Notes: a model not told the origin generated them from the letters alone. A stretch of DNA of 64,000 nt from Scytonematopsis contorta HA4267-MV1 (GCA_019359035.1 JAHHIC010000109.1:124001-188000), one strand, 5' to 3'; counted from the stretch's first letter, positions 51,438 to 60,930 are shown. Numbers and translations: made by a program.

Positions 51438-52739
51438 ATGTTTAACAAAAATCTGGTTTTTCAGGTGTTTCTCCGTTCCTCAAAACTTATTATTTTGAGT
51501 TGTATGGGAGCCTTTCTGGCTTTGATAACACCTACGTTCACTCAGCAAGCATCAAGCAAGTTGCTGGCACAATCGCCAAATGTAGTTACACAAGACTTGG
51601 AAGCTGCTAGTTTCTACCAGCAAGGAGTGGTACGTTATAACAATAAAGATTATGTGGGTGCAGAAAATTCTTTGCGAGCAGCTTTGCAAAGAGACCCTAA
51701 TTTGGGTTTAGCGCGAAATTACCTGGGTAATTTGATGTTACAGCAAAATCGTCCAGAGGCTGCAGTGCAAGAGTATGCAGAAGCAATTAGGCTGAATCCA
51801 AATTTTGCTGAAGCTTATTACAATTTGGGTTTAGCGTTGCAGCGTCAAGGACAGAGAGAAGCTGCGGTTACTGCTTACCGTCAAGCTTTAGTGATAGAGC
51901 CAACAATGACCGCTGCTCATTACAATCTTGGTTTAATATTCTATGAGCAAGGACAATCGGATGAAGCAATTGCTTCCTATCAACAAGCAATAAATTTTGA
52001 TGGTCGTAATGCAGATGCTTTCATGAATTTAGGGTTAGCTCTCCAACAACAAGGAAAAATGTCGGAAGCGATTACTGCATTTAGGCAAGCAATGCAGCTA
52101 AATCCGGAAAATGCTGCGGCTTATAATAATTTGGGAAGTTTATTTGCAATGCAAGGTCAAACGACTGAAGCTATTGCCACTTATAAAGAGGCTATTCGTC
52201 GTATTCCTGATAATGCCGCAGCTTATTACAATTTGGGGATTACTTGGTATAACCAGGGTGAATTAAAGAAAGCAAATAGTGCATTTCAACGCGCTCGTAA
52301 GCACTACAGCGACCAAGGTAATTTTCAACAACTTCAACGGGTTGAGCTGTTTATTCAACAAATTGCTCGGGGAGAAAGACAACCTCAGGTTAGCCCTGTT
52401 GCAACTCCGACAATGAATGTTGAACAACCCATGCAGCAGACTCCTACAGAAAATCAAAACCAACCTAGCAATGTGCCAGTTTCTGTAGAGCAACCAATGC
52501 AGGAGCCACAAATAGATTCTCCTGGGGAAATACCTTCGGAAACACCAGCTAACACTAGTGCTGAACCAGTTTCCTTAGATAAAAATAAAGCACCAACAAC
52601 CCAATTTGTGGAGTTTTCTACAGGTGACCAGATGAATCCTGCTGCTATGCCGACTACCACTGAACAACAACAGAATTCACAAGAAGAACCGCAAAATCCG
52701 GAAGTTCCTACAGAATTACTGCTTCCTGCTACTAATTAG
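51438..52739 (+). CDS. Secreted TPR-repeat protein
   Basis: 433 residues. A signal peptide (about 1-45, hydrophobic ILSCMGAFLALITPTF) is followed by seven to eight TPR units (about 50-300) with regular AxYNLGLALQ-type repeats. A low-complexity tail of Gln, Pro, Glu and Thr has two copies of a VEQPMQ motif. TPR scaffolds bind proteins; the export signal suggests a periplasmic or lumenal assembly role. No partner is adjacent. Confidence 0.85.
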   Translation: MFNKNLVFQVFLRSSKLIILSCMGAFLALITPTFTQQASSKLLAQSPNVVTQDLEAASFYQQGVVRYNNKDYVGAENSLRAALQRDPNLGLARNYLGNLMLQQNRPEAAVQEYAEAIRLNPNFAEAYYNLGLALQRQGQREAAVTAYRQALVIEPTMTAAHYNLGLIFYEQGQSDEAIASYQQAINFDGRNADAFMNLGLALQQQGKMSEAITAFRQAMQLNPENAAAYNNLGSLFAMQGQTTEAIATYKEAIRRIPDNAAAYYNLGITWYNQGELKKANSAFQRARKHYSDQGNFQQLQRVELFIQQIARGERQPQVSPVATPTMNVEQPMQQTPTENQNQPSNVPVSVEQPMQEPQIDSPGEIPSETPANTSAEPVSLDKNKAPTTQFVEFSTGDQMNPAAMPTTTEQQQNSQEEPQNPEVPTELLLPATN

Positions 52740-53051
52740 TGGTTGACCTCAACAATTCAAAATTCAAAATTCAAAATTCAAAATTTAAGAATGGGGCAAT
52801 TTTGAATTTATTAATTTAGAGTGGGTACTTGCGTTCACTACGTTGTGCGTCGCGCTAACACGCTCATCTATGATTTAGTGGCATCCTATTAGTGGTGGGT
52901 ACAAGCCCCCACTAATTGCAATTTTGTTCGCGTTCACATTGTGTGCCTCGAAGAGGCATAGTGGAGCGGAGCGCTCCTGATTGAATTTTGAATTTTGAAT
53001 TTTGAATTTTGAATTGATGTGACTGTTGGCTGTTGGCTGACAGGCAACAGT
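52740..53051. repeat. AATTCAAA / TTTGAAT tandem repeats and GTTGGCT units
   Basis: 312 bp without a gene. Two arrays in opposite orientation, AATTCAAA-type (52747-52787) and TTTTGAA-type (52982-53016), could pair in a transcript. Between them are GCGTTCACTACGTTGTGCGT and AAGAGGCATAGTGGAGCG, phrases also present in other repeat clusters. Near the right end are GTTGGCT units. Confidence 0.8.
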
Positions 53052-53459
53052 TTACTGTACTAGATAACTACGCCAAATTGCTTTTTCGTCGTTGCTGCTG
53101 TTGTCGGGAAGTAATAAACGCCAAGTTTTTCCTTCTTTTTGAACCTGTAGGTATAAGTCGAATTCTTTTTTCTCTTTTTTTAGCTGACGTTCTGGCAAAT
53201 TAAAAGTTAGGTCGTAGGTTCCCTGGATATGGTAGCTCGGTAACTTTTGAATATATATCGGGTCTTGCTTTTTCACAAATACCCGCTTGATTTCAAAATC
53301 TTGGAAATTAACGTCCAACTGCTGACTCAGTAACTGTTTGGTTTGCTCCAGTTCTACTGCGATCGCCTTTTTGATTAACTGGCCACCTGGGGGATAGACA
53401 TTAACCCCGCAGCCAGTCAAGAGTATGAGTAAAATTACTGTCAAAAAGAGCCGCACCAT
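53052..53459 (-). CDS. Small lipoprotein, unknown function
   Basis: 135 residues from ATG 53459. A lipoprotein signal ends in lipobox L-L-T-G-C at about residue 17. The mature part is alpha/beta, with QLLSQQLDVNFQDFEIKRVF and WRLLLP near the end. No family is recognised. The frame extends to 53507, but the inner ATG gives a proper signal peptide. A HIP1 octamer lies in the gene (53359-53366). Confidence 0.7.
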   Translation of the reverse strand: MVRLFLTVILLILLTGCGVNVYPPGGQLIKKAIAVELEQTKQLLSQQLDVNFQDFEIKRVFVKKQDPIYIQKLPSYHIQGTYDLTFNLPERQLKKEKKEFDLYLQVQKEGKTWRLLLPDNSSNDEKAIWRSYLVQ

Positions 53460-53508
53460 TATTGTTTCGTCTATATTTATTAGATTCTCAAAAAATAGTA
53501 TAACCACT

Positions 53509-53536
53509 GTGGAGACGTTACATGTAACGTCTCTAC
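53509..53536. repeat. 28-bp palindrome, one mismatch
   Basis: A copy of the GTAGAGACGTTACA palindrome in which the left arm reads GTGGAGACGT. Confidence 0.88.
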
Positions 53537-53677
53537 ATTTTGCGGTCTCTTGTTATCAATGACATAAGCTGTGATTATAAATATATAATAAATCTATTTT
53601 TTCTGTAACAACGGTTACTAAAATATATGATATGTTAGAGAGAGGAAACAATAAATGCAAAAAACAGAGAAATATCT

Positions 53678-53833
53678 ATGATTACCAACAGACAAGAAGC
53701 TGCTAGACTAGCAGATAAAGCCCACCGCCAAAATATCCTTAAGGGTCTGGAGCATCGGCTGAAAGTGGCTAGGGATAAGGGGGACGAAAATTTAATTAGA
53801 CACTTAGAAGCGGAGATAAAGCATTTCGCTTAA
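53678..53833 (+). CDS. Small conserved-looking protein, 51 residues
   Basis: 51 residues, MITNRQEAARLADKAHRQNI to HLEAEIKHFA. It is helical and charged and begins in a way I recall from other small cyanobacterial proteins. A short frame (MQKTEKYL) ending at the same ATG (CTATGA overlap) precedes it, and a hairpin terminator follows 60 bp downstream. No Shine-Dalgarno is clear. I judge it real because of codon use, charge pattern and terminator, but family identity is unsure. Confidence 0.55.
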   Translation: MITNRQEAARLADKAHRQNILKGLEHRLKVARDKGDENLIRHLEAEIKHFA

Positions 53834-53892
53834 GCAATAGTTGAATTTATAAATTAATTTAAGAATTGTAAATGCAATAAGTATATATACTG

Positions 53893-53919
53893 GGGGCTAT
53901 CGAAACAGTAGCCCCTTTC
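53893..53919 (+). terminator. Intrinsic terminator-like hairpin
   Basis: Stem GGGGCTA / TAGCCCC (53893-53899 and 53909-53915) followed by TTTCT. It is the likely end of the 51-residue gene transcript; the T tract is weak. Confidence 0.65.
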
Positions 53920-53968
53920 TGTATAGGGTTAGCCGTACGCACATGTACAAAAATAATGTGATGTACTT

Positions 53969-53996
53969 GTGGAGACGTGATATATCACGTCTCTAC
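53969..53996. repeat. 28-bp palindrome variant, GTGGAGACGTGATA arms
   Basis: Arms GTGGAGACGTGATA and TATCACGTCTCTAC. It lies at the 3' end of the exopolysaccharide operon, next to the stop codon of its last gene (54004). Confidence 0.88.
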
Positions 53997-54003
53997 ATTC
54001 TTG

Positions 54004-55431
54004 TTAATAAGCTCCTGTTTTTCCGAAGACAACTTGTACAGTTTTCAGCAAGATTTTGAGGTCTAGCCAGAGAGACCAATTTTCGATGTAAGTGGTATCT
54101 AGTTTTACGGCATCTTCAAAATTATCGATGTTTGAGCGACCAGAAACTTGCCACAGACCAGTGATACCGGGTAAAACTTCTTGACGAATAAAGTGCTGTG
54201 TTTGGAATTTTTCTACATCTCTTTTTGGTAAAGGACGAGGACCAACTAGGCTCATTTCTCCCATTAAAACGTTAAATAGTTGTGGCAATTCATCCAAACT
54301 ATAACGCCGCAAAAATTTACCTAAAGGTGTAATGCGAGGGTCGTCTTTGAGTTTAAAGATAACTCCATCTTTTATTTCATTTTTTTCCTCTAAAGATGCT
54401 TGCAATTTTTCAGCATTGGTAACCATTGTTCGGAATTTCCAAATTTTGAATTTCTTGCAGTGCAGTCCAATTCGTTCTTGACGGAAAAATACTGGGCCGG
54501 GAGAATCTAACTTAATGAGGATGGCAATTAATAAATAAAGCGGAGATATGATAAATATCAAAAGAGCAGAAGCAAATAAATCAAAACACTGCTTTATCCA
54601 AAAGTCGCCTCCCGCAATAATAGGTGCAGGTATTGTCAAGCAAGGAACTTCACCAATGCTCCAAAATATAGATTTTGGGTGACGAACATCACTTTCCATT
54701 GGCAAAATACGTATGGTGATACCAGCAGTATAAAAGCGCCAACAAACATACAAGCGATTTTTTATAGAATTCCAAGAAACAAAAGCCTCTACAATACCTT
54801 GGTTGCGGAGAAATTCAAAAGTTTCTTCACGATTGTCTCTATCTAAACAGCTAGAGTCTGATATTCCGGCTACGGTGTAGCAATTTTCTTGTTTAATTAA
54901 ACGAACGTGGTTTTCTTGGTCTTGGGAATCGGTAATTAGAAAAACTGGATAACGAATTGCTCCTTTACTACGAAGCAAGTGAGTACCAACATCAAAAAGA
55001 AAGCGTTCCAAGCATATAAAAGCTGTTGACAAGAACCAGAACAATAAAAAAGTAGAACGCGAAATATAATTTGTTGGTTCGTAAAGGAAAGCAATTAATA
55101 CAAGAAGTATCGCTCCTAAAGAAACTGCTTTAATAAGACCAATATAATTACGGCGATGTAAACCCGCTTTGTATAATCCTTTTGTTGCAATAATTCCAAT
55201 ATCAAGTATGAGAATCAGTAGCTGAAAAGAAGAATATTCTGTCCAAGGGGATGTGATTGGAGTTCCGTAGTATACTGCTAAATTCCATGCTGAGGCTAGG
55301 GAAACAACATCAAATAGGATAAGTGTAATTATCCGTAGAAATCTAATTGTGATTCCTTTTTGTATTGTTGTACTGTCGGGTGACCTTAGGTCAGGTTTGA
55401 AACCTGCTAAGGGTAAAGATTTATAAGCCAC
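54004..55431 (-). CDS. Exopolysaccharide polyprenyl glycosylphosphotransferase (WbaP/WcaJ-type)
   Basis: 475 residues from a GTG start. Four or five N-terminal membrane helices, a CoA-binding-like middle domain, then a conserved bacterial sugar transferase domain (about 285-475) with KRxFDLxxS-like [41 protein letters not shown] and GLWQVSGRS. It transfers the first sugar phosphate to the lipid carrier, starting repeat-unit synthesis. It is the last gene of the minus-strand cluster. Confidence 0.9.
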   Translation of the reverse strand: MAYKSLPLAGFKPDLRSPDSTTIQKGITIRFLRIITLILFDVVSLASAWNLAVYYGTPITSPWTEYSSFQLLILILDIGIIATKGLYKAGLHRRNYIGLIKAVSLGAILLVLIAFLYEPTNYISRSTFLLFWFLSTAFICLERFLFDVGTHLLRSKGAIRYPVFLITDSQDQENHVRLIKQENCYTVAGISDSSCLDRDNREETFEFLRNQGIVEAFVSWNSIKNRLYVCWRFYTAGITIRILPMESDVRHPKSIFWSIGEVPCLTIPAPIIAGGDFWIKQCFDLFASALLIFIISPLYLLIAILIKLDSPGPVFFRQERIGLHCKKFKIWKFRTMVTNAEKLQASLEEKNEIKDGVIFKLKDDPRITPLGKFLRRYSLDELPQLFNVLMGEMSLVGPRPLPKRDVEKFQTQHFIRQEVLPGITGLWQVSGRSNIDNFEDAVKLDTTYIENWSLWLDLKILLKTVQVVFGKTGAY

Positions 55432-55602
55432 GATTACTTATGAAACTCCTGATGATTTTTGTTTGAAAGAAAAAATAAAAGTTAGAAGTATGTGCAATCA
55501 ATGATTATTGTAAGAATTGACTGACATTTTCACTAAAATTTAAAAGTATTAAATTACATAATTACCTCCTATTTAATATTGTGATGATGTAGGGAAATGA
55601 GA

Positions 55603-56385
55603 TTAAAATTGTAAGAAACGTGTCATCTTTTCTCGTAGAACGCGGTAAAAAAAGAGGGGGTTGCCAATTACATAGCGTTCCCAAAGACGACTTGGCTCAG
55701 TAAACAAACGTGTTAACCACTCCAATCCCAAATCTGTCATCCATCGCGGACCTCTATAAACATTGCCAGTGTAAAAATCAAGACAAGCACCTAAAGGCAA
55801 AATGACCTTAGCATCTATTGTTTCTAAATTGTTTACAATCCAACTTTCCTGTAAAGGCATACCAAAGCCAACATATAAAACATCTGGCTTAAATTTATTA
55901 ATTTCTGCGATTACAGATTCATTCTCCTGACCAAATTTATCAAAGTAGCCGTGATGTCCTTTGATTTCTAAGTTGGGAGCGACGGCTTTTAGTTTGGTAA
56001 TAGCTTTGTCTACTGTACCTGGCTTACCTGCAAGTAGAAATAATGACACATTTTCTTGTTCGCAGGCTAAGGCTAAATCTTCTATATAATCTGGACAGGT
56101 CATGCGATGATGGGAGTCAACACAGTGACCACAAATTTTAGCTCCTAATAAAACGCCAAATCCGTCACAGAATACAACATCAGATTTATTAATAAAATCT
56201 CGATACCAAGGTAATTCGTAAGCAAAGTTAATCGCTCTGACATTGACATTTCCAACAACAGTTTTTTTACTTCGTTTTGCAGATTTAACAATGTAATTGA
56301 TTAGTTCGCGAACATTAAGTTTATGAAATCTGGTTCCAAGTAATGAGATTTCATCAAAATTTTTAATTTTGGCAATATCTGTCAT
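55603..56385 (-). CDS. WecG/TagA/CpsF-family glycosyltransferase
   Basis: 260 residues. It carries the family signatures FCDGFGVLLGAK, ALACEQENVSLFLLAGKPG, DVLYVGFGMPLQESWI, ILPLGACLDFYTG and RGPRWMTDLGLEWLTRLFTEPSRL. This GT26-type enzyme adds a ManNAc-like sugar to a lipid-linked precursor (family knowledge). The donor here is unknown. Confidence 0.88.
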   Translation of the reverse strand: MTDIAKIKNFDEISLLGTRFHKLNVRELINYIVKSAKRSKKTVVGNVNVRAINFAYELPWYRDFINKSDVVFCDGFGVLLGAKICGHCVDSHHRMTCPDYIEDLALACEQENVSLFLLAGKPGTVDKAITKLKAVAPNLEIKGHHGYFDKFGQENESVIAEINKFKPDVLYVGFGMPLQESWIVNNLETIDAKVILPLGACLDFYTGNVYRGPRWMTDLGLEWLTRLFTEPSRLWERYVIGNPLFFYRVLREKMTRFLQF

Positions 56386-56428
56386 TTTTTACCTCGCAGT
56401 TGAAATAGTGTGTAATGGAAAATAAAGA

Positions 56429-56602
56429 AAACCCCACCCCCAACCCCCCACTCCGTATACGGGGCTACCGTGTACACACAAGTCGGAATTAACCTGTCAT
56501 TGCGTTCACGAAGTGAACGCAATGACAGAGGGGAATTCCACTATTTTTCGACTTGTGCGTACACGGTAGGTATACGGGAAGTCACCGTTGGGGGTGGGGT
56601 TT
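56429..56602. repeat. Three-level nested inverted repeat
   Basis: Outer arms AAACCCCACCCCCAAC / GTTGGGGGTGGGGTTT. Middle arms CTACCGTGTACACACAAGTCG / CGACTTGTGCGTACACGGTAG (56465-56484 with 56549-56569). Inner arms CTGTCATTGCGTTCAC / GTGAACGCAATGACAG (56494-56509 and 56513-56528, perfect). Each level is a known repeat family of the window, nested inside the next, as if elements inserted into one another. Confidence 0.88.
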
Positions 56603-56622
56603 CATGTGCAGGAAGGTTAAAA

Positions 56623-57462
56623 TTACCAACCACCAAACTGGTCAGCCGAAAGCTTTCCTATTTTTTGACGCCAAATTGCTTTTAATTTGATAACAATGAA
56701 GGGGTCTACTAACTTAATAGGTAAAGTTATTAATTCTCTAGAGAACCATTTAAGATAAAATATCTGATGTTTAAAAGCAGTTATCTTTGATGATTCGTTA
56801 ACAAAATCAGATGCAACATTCTTACTTTCTTGAATCAATTTAAATTTATTGCTCAAATTACCAGTCATCCCATTGAGTGAATAAGAAGCAAGTGGTGTGT
56901 CAATAAATTGGAATTTGGCTCCAGATATATAAGCTCTAAAAATTAAGTCATAATCAGCAGCTATCTTATAACTTAAATTGAATAAGCCTATTTGTTCGTA
57001 AATTGATTTCCTGATAAAACAGCTAGGGTGGTTGAGGATAAATTTAAATATTAAATTATCTAAACTACCAGGGTAAAATGTGTTGACGTATTTACTATCA
57101 ACATAGTTATCGATAGGCGAATATACAATTGAGGTATCCGGTTGTTGAATAAAAATATTTTCGATACTTTGTAAAGCGCCTTCATTATACCAATCGTCGG
57201 CGTTGATAATTCCTATGACATCACCAGTTGCAAGAGATATACCTTTATTCATCGCATCGTAAACGCCTTTATCTTTTTCGGAAATAAAGACACTAATCTT
57301 ATCTAGATAACGCTCAATTATTTCAATACTGCCATCAGTTGAGCCGCCATCAACAATAATGTATTCTAACTCAGATATTCTAGACTGATTAATGACACTT
57401 TGTATGGTTTTTTCCAATGTACTAGCAGTGTTATAAACTGGAGTGACAATAGATATTTTCAT
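56623..57462 (-). CDS. Glycosyltransferase family 2 protein
   Basis: 279 residues. GT-A fold: VTPVYNTASTLEKTIQSV at the N terminus, then YIIVDGGSTDGS and the NADDW acidic/metal motif. It ends with a short hydrophobic/basic region. It adds a sugar during repeat-unit assembly; the donor and acceptor are unknown. Confidence 0.88.
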   Translation of the reverse strand: MKISIVTPVYNTASTLEKTIQSVINQSRISELEYIIVDGGSTDGSIEIIERYLDKISVFISEKDKGVYDAMNKGISLATGDVIGIINADDWYNEGALQSIENIFIQQPDTSIVYSPIDNYVDSKYVNTFYPGSLDNLIFKFILNHPSCFIRKSIYEQIGLFNLSYKIAADYDLIFRAYISGAKFQFIDTPLASYSLNGMTGNLSNKFKLIQESKNVASDFVNESSKITAFKHQIFYLKWFSRELITLPIKLVDPFIVIKLKAIWRQKIGKLSADQFGGW

Positions 57463-57476
57463 GATATTTATCCAAT

Positions 57477-58661
57477 TTATTTTTTATTAATTAGCAAGTT
57501 GTTAGCTAAGGAAAGCTCCTCAATAGCACGATAAATATCATCCATAAAGTTTTCTTGACGAAAACGATACCAATTTTTTGCTTCATCAAAATTTCGTTGT
57601 CTAAATGGTGAAGTAACAGATGAAGACAAAAGCTTGGCAAATTGTTCTGGATTATCAGAGATTTTTACAGTTGAAGGAGGTTGATAAATCCCTCGTATAG
57701 CGACTCCTGTTGCTACTATAAAAGAGCCAGAAGCTATAGCATCCAAAGTTTTAATTTGTATACCACCCCCACTTAAAGTAGGAATAGCAACTACTCTTGC
57801 TTGAGCCATAAATTCTTGAGCATCGGGTACAATACCGCGATATTTTATATTGTGGTATTTATCTGTTAGCCAGTCTGCACCTCTACCTGCGATATGAATT
57901 GATAACTGACTGTCTAAATGAGGATAAACATTTTCCAAAAACCATCGCAATCCTTCTTCGTTAGGCTTCCAAAACCAACTACCAATAAGCCCTATATCGA
58001 ATTGTTTTGTGACTGGCTTAGATTGTGATTGTTCCAAACCTGGAGATAAAGGTAACACTTTAATTTTTTTCACTCCTTCAATTTTGAAAAAATACTTAGC
58101 ATCATGCTCTGTAAGAGACCATACCTGTTGTACCGCTGATGCTAACTTGTCTTCCATTGTTTTAATTAAGTTTGCTTCTCGTTTATAAATTAGTTTGCTA
58201 ATCCAGTTACGAGCATTTTGATAGCAATCGAGGTAAATTTGATTTTCGAGATTGTGAGCGACAAAAATCAGTTTATCTTTATCTGGAATAAACTTTTGCA
58301 ACCAACCTAGTTGAGCATGGTCAATAATTATGGCGTCATATCTATTAGTTGATAATAATTGTTTGACTGTTTTGATATAAGTCGAAGAATAATACTTTCC
58401 TGATGAGTAGGGCATACCTCTGATAAAACTAAGCATTAACCAAATAATTGAATTTAATTTGGCTTTCTTAGTTTCTATATAACGTTTGTCTATGAGTATT
58501 TCTTGTGGATTTAGCTCAAAAACATCATCTTTTCGCATGTACCCAACTACGGAAACGTTATATCCATTTTGAGTGAGAGCATCAATAAAACATTGTGATG
58601 CGACTTCACTACCCATTCGCTTTTTACGTGGGAGAATTGTTGTTAGAAAAAGAATTGACAT
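57477..58661 (-). CDS. Glycosyltransferase family 4-like protein
   Basis: 394 residues with GT-B fold features: N-terminal LFLTTILP and the C-terminal donor-binding region around GLIGSWFWKPNEEGLRWF, GGGIQIKTLDAIASGSFIVAT. The E-x7-E motif is modified (GGGIQIKTLDAIASG). It lies 14 bp from the GT2 gene and is cotranscribed. Confidence 0.85.
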   Translation of the reverse strand: MSILFLTTILPRKKRMGSEVASQCFIDALTQNGYNVSVVGYMRKDDVFELNPQEILIDKRYIETKKAKLNSIIWLMLSFIRGMPYSSGKYYSSTYIKTVKQLLSTNRYDAIIIDHAQLGWLQKFIPDKDKLIFVAHNLENQIYLDCYQNARNWISKLIYKREANLIKTMEDKLASAVQQVWSLTEHDAKYFFKIEGVKKIKVLPLSPGLEQSQSKPVTKQFDIGLIGSWFWKPNEEGLRWFLENVYPHLDSQLSIHIAGRGADWLTDKYHNIKYRGIVPDAQEFMAQARVVAIPTLSGGGIQIKTLDAIASGSFIVATGVAIRGIYQPPSTVKISDNPEQFAKLLSSSVTSPFRQRNFDEAKNWYRFRQENFMDDIYRAIEELSLANNLLINKK

Positions 58662-58679
58662 AAATATTATGAAGTGATT

Positions 58680-59957
58680 TTAATTAATGGATGTAGAGAT
58701 GTTACATGTAACGTCTCTACGCGAATTTATTGGAGCGCTAATTTTTTCGTAGAGGTGGGAAATATCTTTGGCTTTAAGAGACCAAGTTTGAGTTTTGGAA
58801 AATTCATATCCGACTCGACCCATTTCTAAACGTTTTTCTGGATTTTGATACATATTCTCAATCGCTTGGGTGAGTGCGGTTATTGTTTCTTCGGGATTAT
58901 TTACCGGAATTTTTATAGCTGCATTTTCAGGTACAAAATCTCTTGCTCCATGATGATTCAAGGTAATTATTGGAAGTGCTTGTGACATAGCTTCTAATAA
59001 TTGCACCCCAAAAGAATCACGTAAGCTGGTAAACAAAAAAACATCATTGCTTACATAAGCGTTTTTAACTTCTGCCCAAGAAACATGACCTAGACACTCG
59101 ACTTTTTCTTCTAAACCATATTCTTTGAGCCACTCTGGTACATAATTATCAAGAGAACCGCTACCTAAAATTGTTAACTTAAAAGGTATGGAAGGGTTGA
59201 CTTTTGTAAGTGCTTGTAAAACTAAAAGTAATGCTTTTCTGGGGATAAGCTTACCTATCCAAAGTAAACGTAGTTCTTTTGAAGTTGACCTGGTTAGAGG
59301 AACCAGGGGATAGTAATTTTCTGGTAAAGCATTATCTAAAACTAATTCAACACGACGAACACCTAATTTTTTTGCTAAATCCGCTGTTTCTTGGTTGGTG
59401 ACTAAAGCTAAGTCAATATGACTAAATTTTTTACGCGAGAAAGGGTTAATTAAAATTAATTTATTTAAAAATAAAGTACGCAAAACTTCTGCTCCCCACC
59501 ATTTAAGAAAGTATTTTTTGAAAGCGGAAGGAGCAACTTGACCACCACCACAAGGACCAAAAACAAATGGTTTTTTCAAACGCCAAAGTGGGGAAGCGGC
59601 TTGTAAACTACCTATTGTTAGATGATGGACGACATCAAATTCATATACATTATCTAGCAGTTGTGCCGCATCATAGGCTCGCTTCTGCCACGCCATGTAG
59701 TGTAAAATACTCCATAATTTATTAGGGATATAGCGTTTATAGCCCGTCATCCAAGCTGGGTGAGCGACAGGGACAATATGTAAATTTGGTTGTGGATTAG
59801 ATGCTAAAGCTTTTTCAATTTCTACTAAATTTTCTACAGGGGTTAATACCCAAACTTCATGTCCTAATTGAGCAAGTTGCCACGAGCAATTCCAGCCTGT
59901 TCCTTCTTCTCTACCTTCGTTTGGAATACAGGCATAAGCAGCTATTAATATTTTCAT
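58680..59957 (-). CDS. Glycosyltransferase family 4 protein
   Basis: 425 residues. GT4 features: REEGTGWNCSWQLAQLGHEV at the N terminus, LLWIGKLIPRKALLLVLQAL and SLRDSFGVQLLEAMSQALPI (E-x7-E type). The C-terminal 13 residues (RRDVTCNISTSIN) are coded by a 28-bp palindrome copy (58693-58720), so the repeat has entered the end of the gene and replaced or extended its natural terminus. Confidence 0.88.
   Translation of the reverse strand: MKILIAAYACIPNEGREEGTGWNCSWQLAQLGHEVWVLTPVENLVEIEKALASNPQPNLHIVPVAHPAWMTGYKRYIPNKLWSILHYMAWQKRAYDAAQLLDNVYEFDVVHHLTIGSLQAASPLWRLKKPFVFGPCGGGQVAPSAFKKYFLKWWGAEVLRTLFLNKLILINPFSRKKFSHIDLALVTNQETADLAKKLGVRRVELVLDNALPENYYPLVPLTRSTSKELRLLWIGKLIPRKALLLVLQALTKVNPSIPFKLTILGSGSLDNYVPEWLKEYGLEEKVECLGHVSWAEVKNAYVSNDVFLFTSLRDSFGVQLLEAMSQALPIITLNHHGARDFVPENAAIKIPVNNPEETITALTQAIENMYQNPEKRLEMGRVGYEFSKTQTWSLKAKDISHLYEKISAPINSRRDVTCNISTSIN
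58693..58720. repeat. 28-bp palindrome inside a glycosyltransferase 3' end
   Basis: A copy with one mismatch (GTAGAGATGTTACA left arm) that is read in frame as the last residues of the minus-strand glycosyltransferase. It is the only member of the family located inside a coding sequence. Confidence 0.9.
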
Positions 59958-60006
59958 CTAAAAATCTCCGGGACTATTATCTTGTCTCTAATTGCAAAAA
60001 CTCTAG

Positions 60007-60040
60007 AGACGCGATATTTTTTAGATAAAATATCGCGTCT
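60007..60040. repeat. Inverted repeat AGACGCGATATTTT / AAAATATCGCGTCT
   Basis: A perfect 14-bp stem with a six-base loop, between two minus-strand cluster genes. It shares the GAGACGCG start with the unit at 118. Confidence 0.88.
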
Positions 60041-60067
60041 GCTAAATTAATAACTTTGGGTATTAAA

Positions 60068-60859
60068 TTATATTTTTTGCATGGTAAATTCTTTACAGAT
60101 AGATTCTGTTAAAGGCTGAGAAACAAATATTTGTAACGCAGCTTTTTTGATAGGACTAAAGAGCATTTTTGGATTTTGACGAAATTTTCTGTACAGGGTT
60201 ATTTTGGCAAATAAGTTATCTTTATTTGCGGAACTGACATAAACGATACTTGGGAAAGGTAATGGTTCAAGGGGGTATCCTTTATCAGCCATTATTTGTA
60301 TGATGTCACCATGATTCATATGATACTTAATTAATGATTTGACATCAGCGCATTCATCATCACTCGGTAAATCATACAAATCTTGCCTAACAATAGTTGT
60401 GCTACCACAAAGTCTATATAATTTATCAGTTGGAAGAATACGTTTGCTACCATCGGTATATCGGTAACCATCATCTACAAACCACCCATTGGAGTCTGGA
60501 TATTTACTGACAAATTCTGCTAATTTTCTACTTACACAATCATCAGCATCAATAACCATTGTATGAGACGGCTTTAATTTACGAGCAAAACATAGCCCTG
60601 TTATAACTTTCAAGTTCCTATCAATAATCATTGGTCCATCACCATCTTCTAATATTGGTGCAGGAAAATGAGCTTGTACATAAGAAATATGAGGATGGCT
60701 GAATTTAATATCTGGCTTATCGTGGTAAACAACTACAACTTTAAAGTTAGGTGATGATTGGTTACAGATTGATTTCAGACATTGTTCAAATAATTTGGAT
60801 GTATAATCCCACGACTTTGAGGCTTTTTTACTTTTCAAAGGTACAACGAATACCAGCAT
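60068..60859 (-). CDS. Glycosyltransferase-like protein (GT-A fold)
   Basis: 263 residues from ATG 60859. AAAGGAG lies 5-6 bp upstream, whereas the ORF start at 60925 lacks a site. It begins MLVFVVPLKSKK and has a DADDCVSRKLAEF metal motif. It shows a GT-A type fold without close resemblance to the GT2 proteins nearby. It is probably a sugar transferase in the cluster. Confidence 0.75.
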   Translation of the reverse strand: MLVFVVPLKSKKASKSWDYTSKLFEQCLKSICNQSSPNFKVVVVYHDKPDIKFSHPHISYVQAHFPAPILEDGDGPMIIDRNLKVITGLCFARKLKPSHTMVIDADDCVSRKLAEFVSKYPDSNGWFVDDGYRYTDGSKRILPTDKLYRLCGSTTIVRQDLYDLPSDDECADVKSLIKYHMNHGDIIQIMADKGYPLEPLPFPSIVYVSSANKDNLFAKITLYRKFRQNPKMLFSPIKKAALQIFVSQPLTESICKEFTMQKI

Positions 60860-60930
60860 CTTATCTCCTTTATACAATTGACTTTGCACTAAAACATGAG
60901 TTAGATAAGGTAGTTTTAATTCCAATTAAA

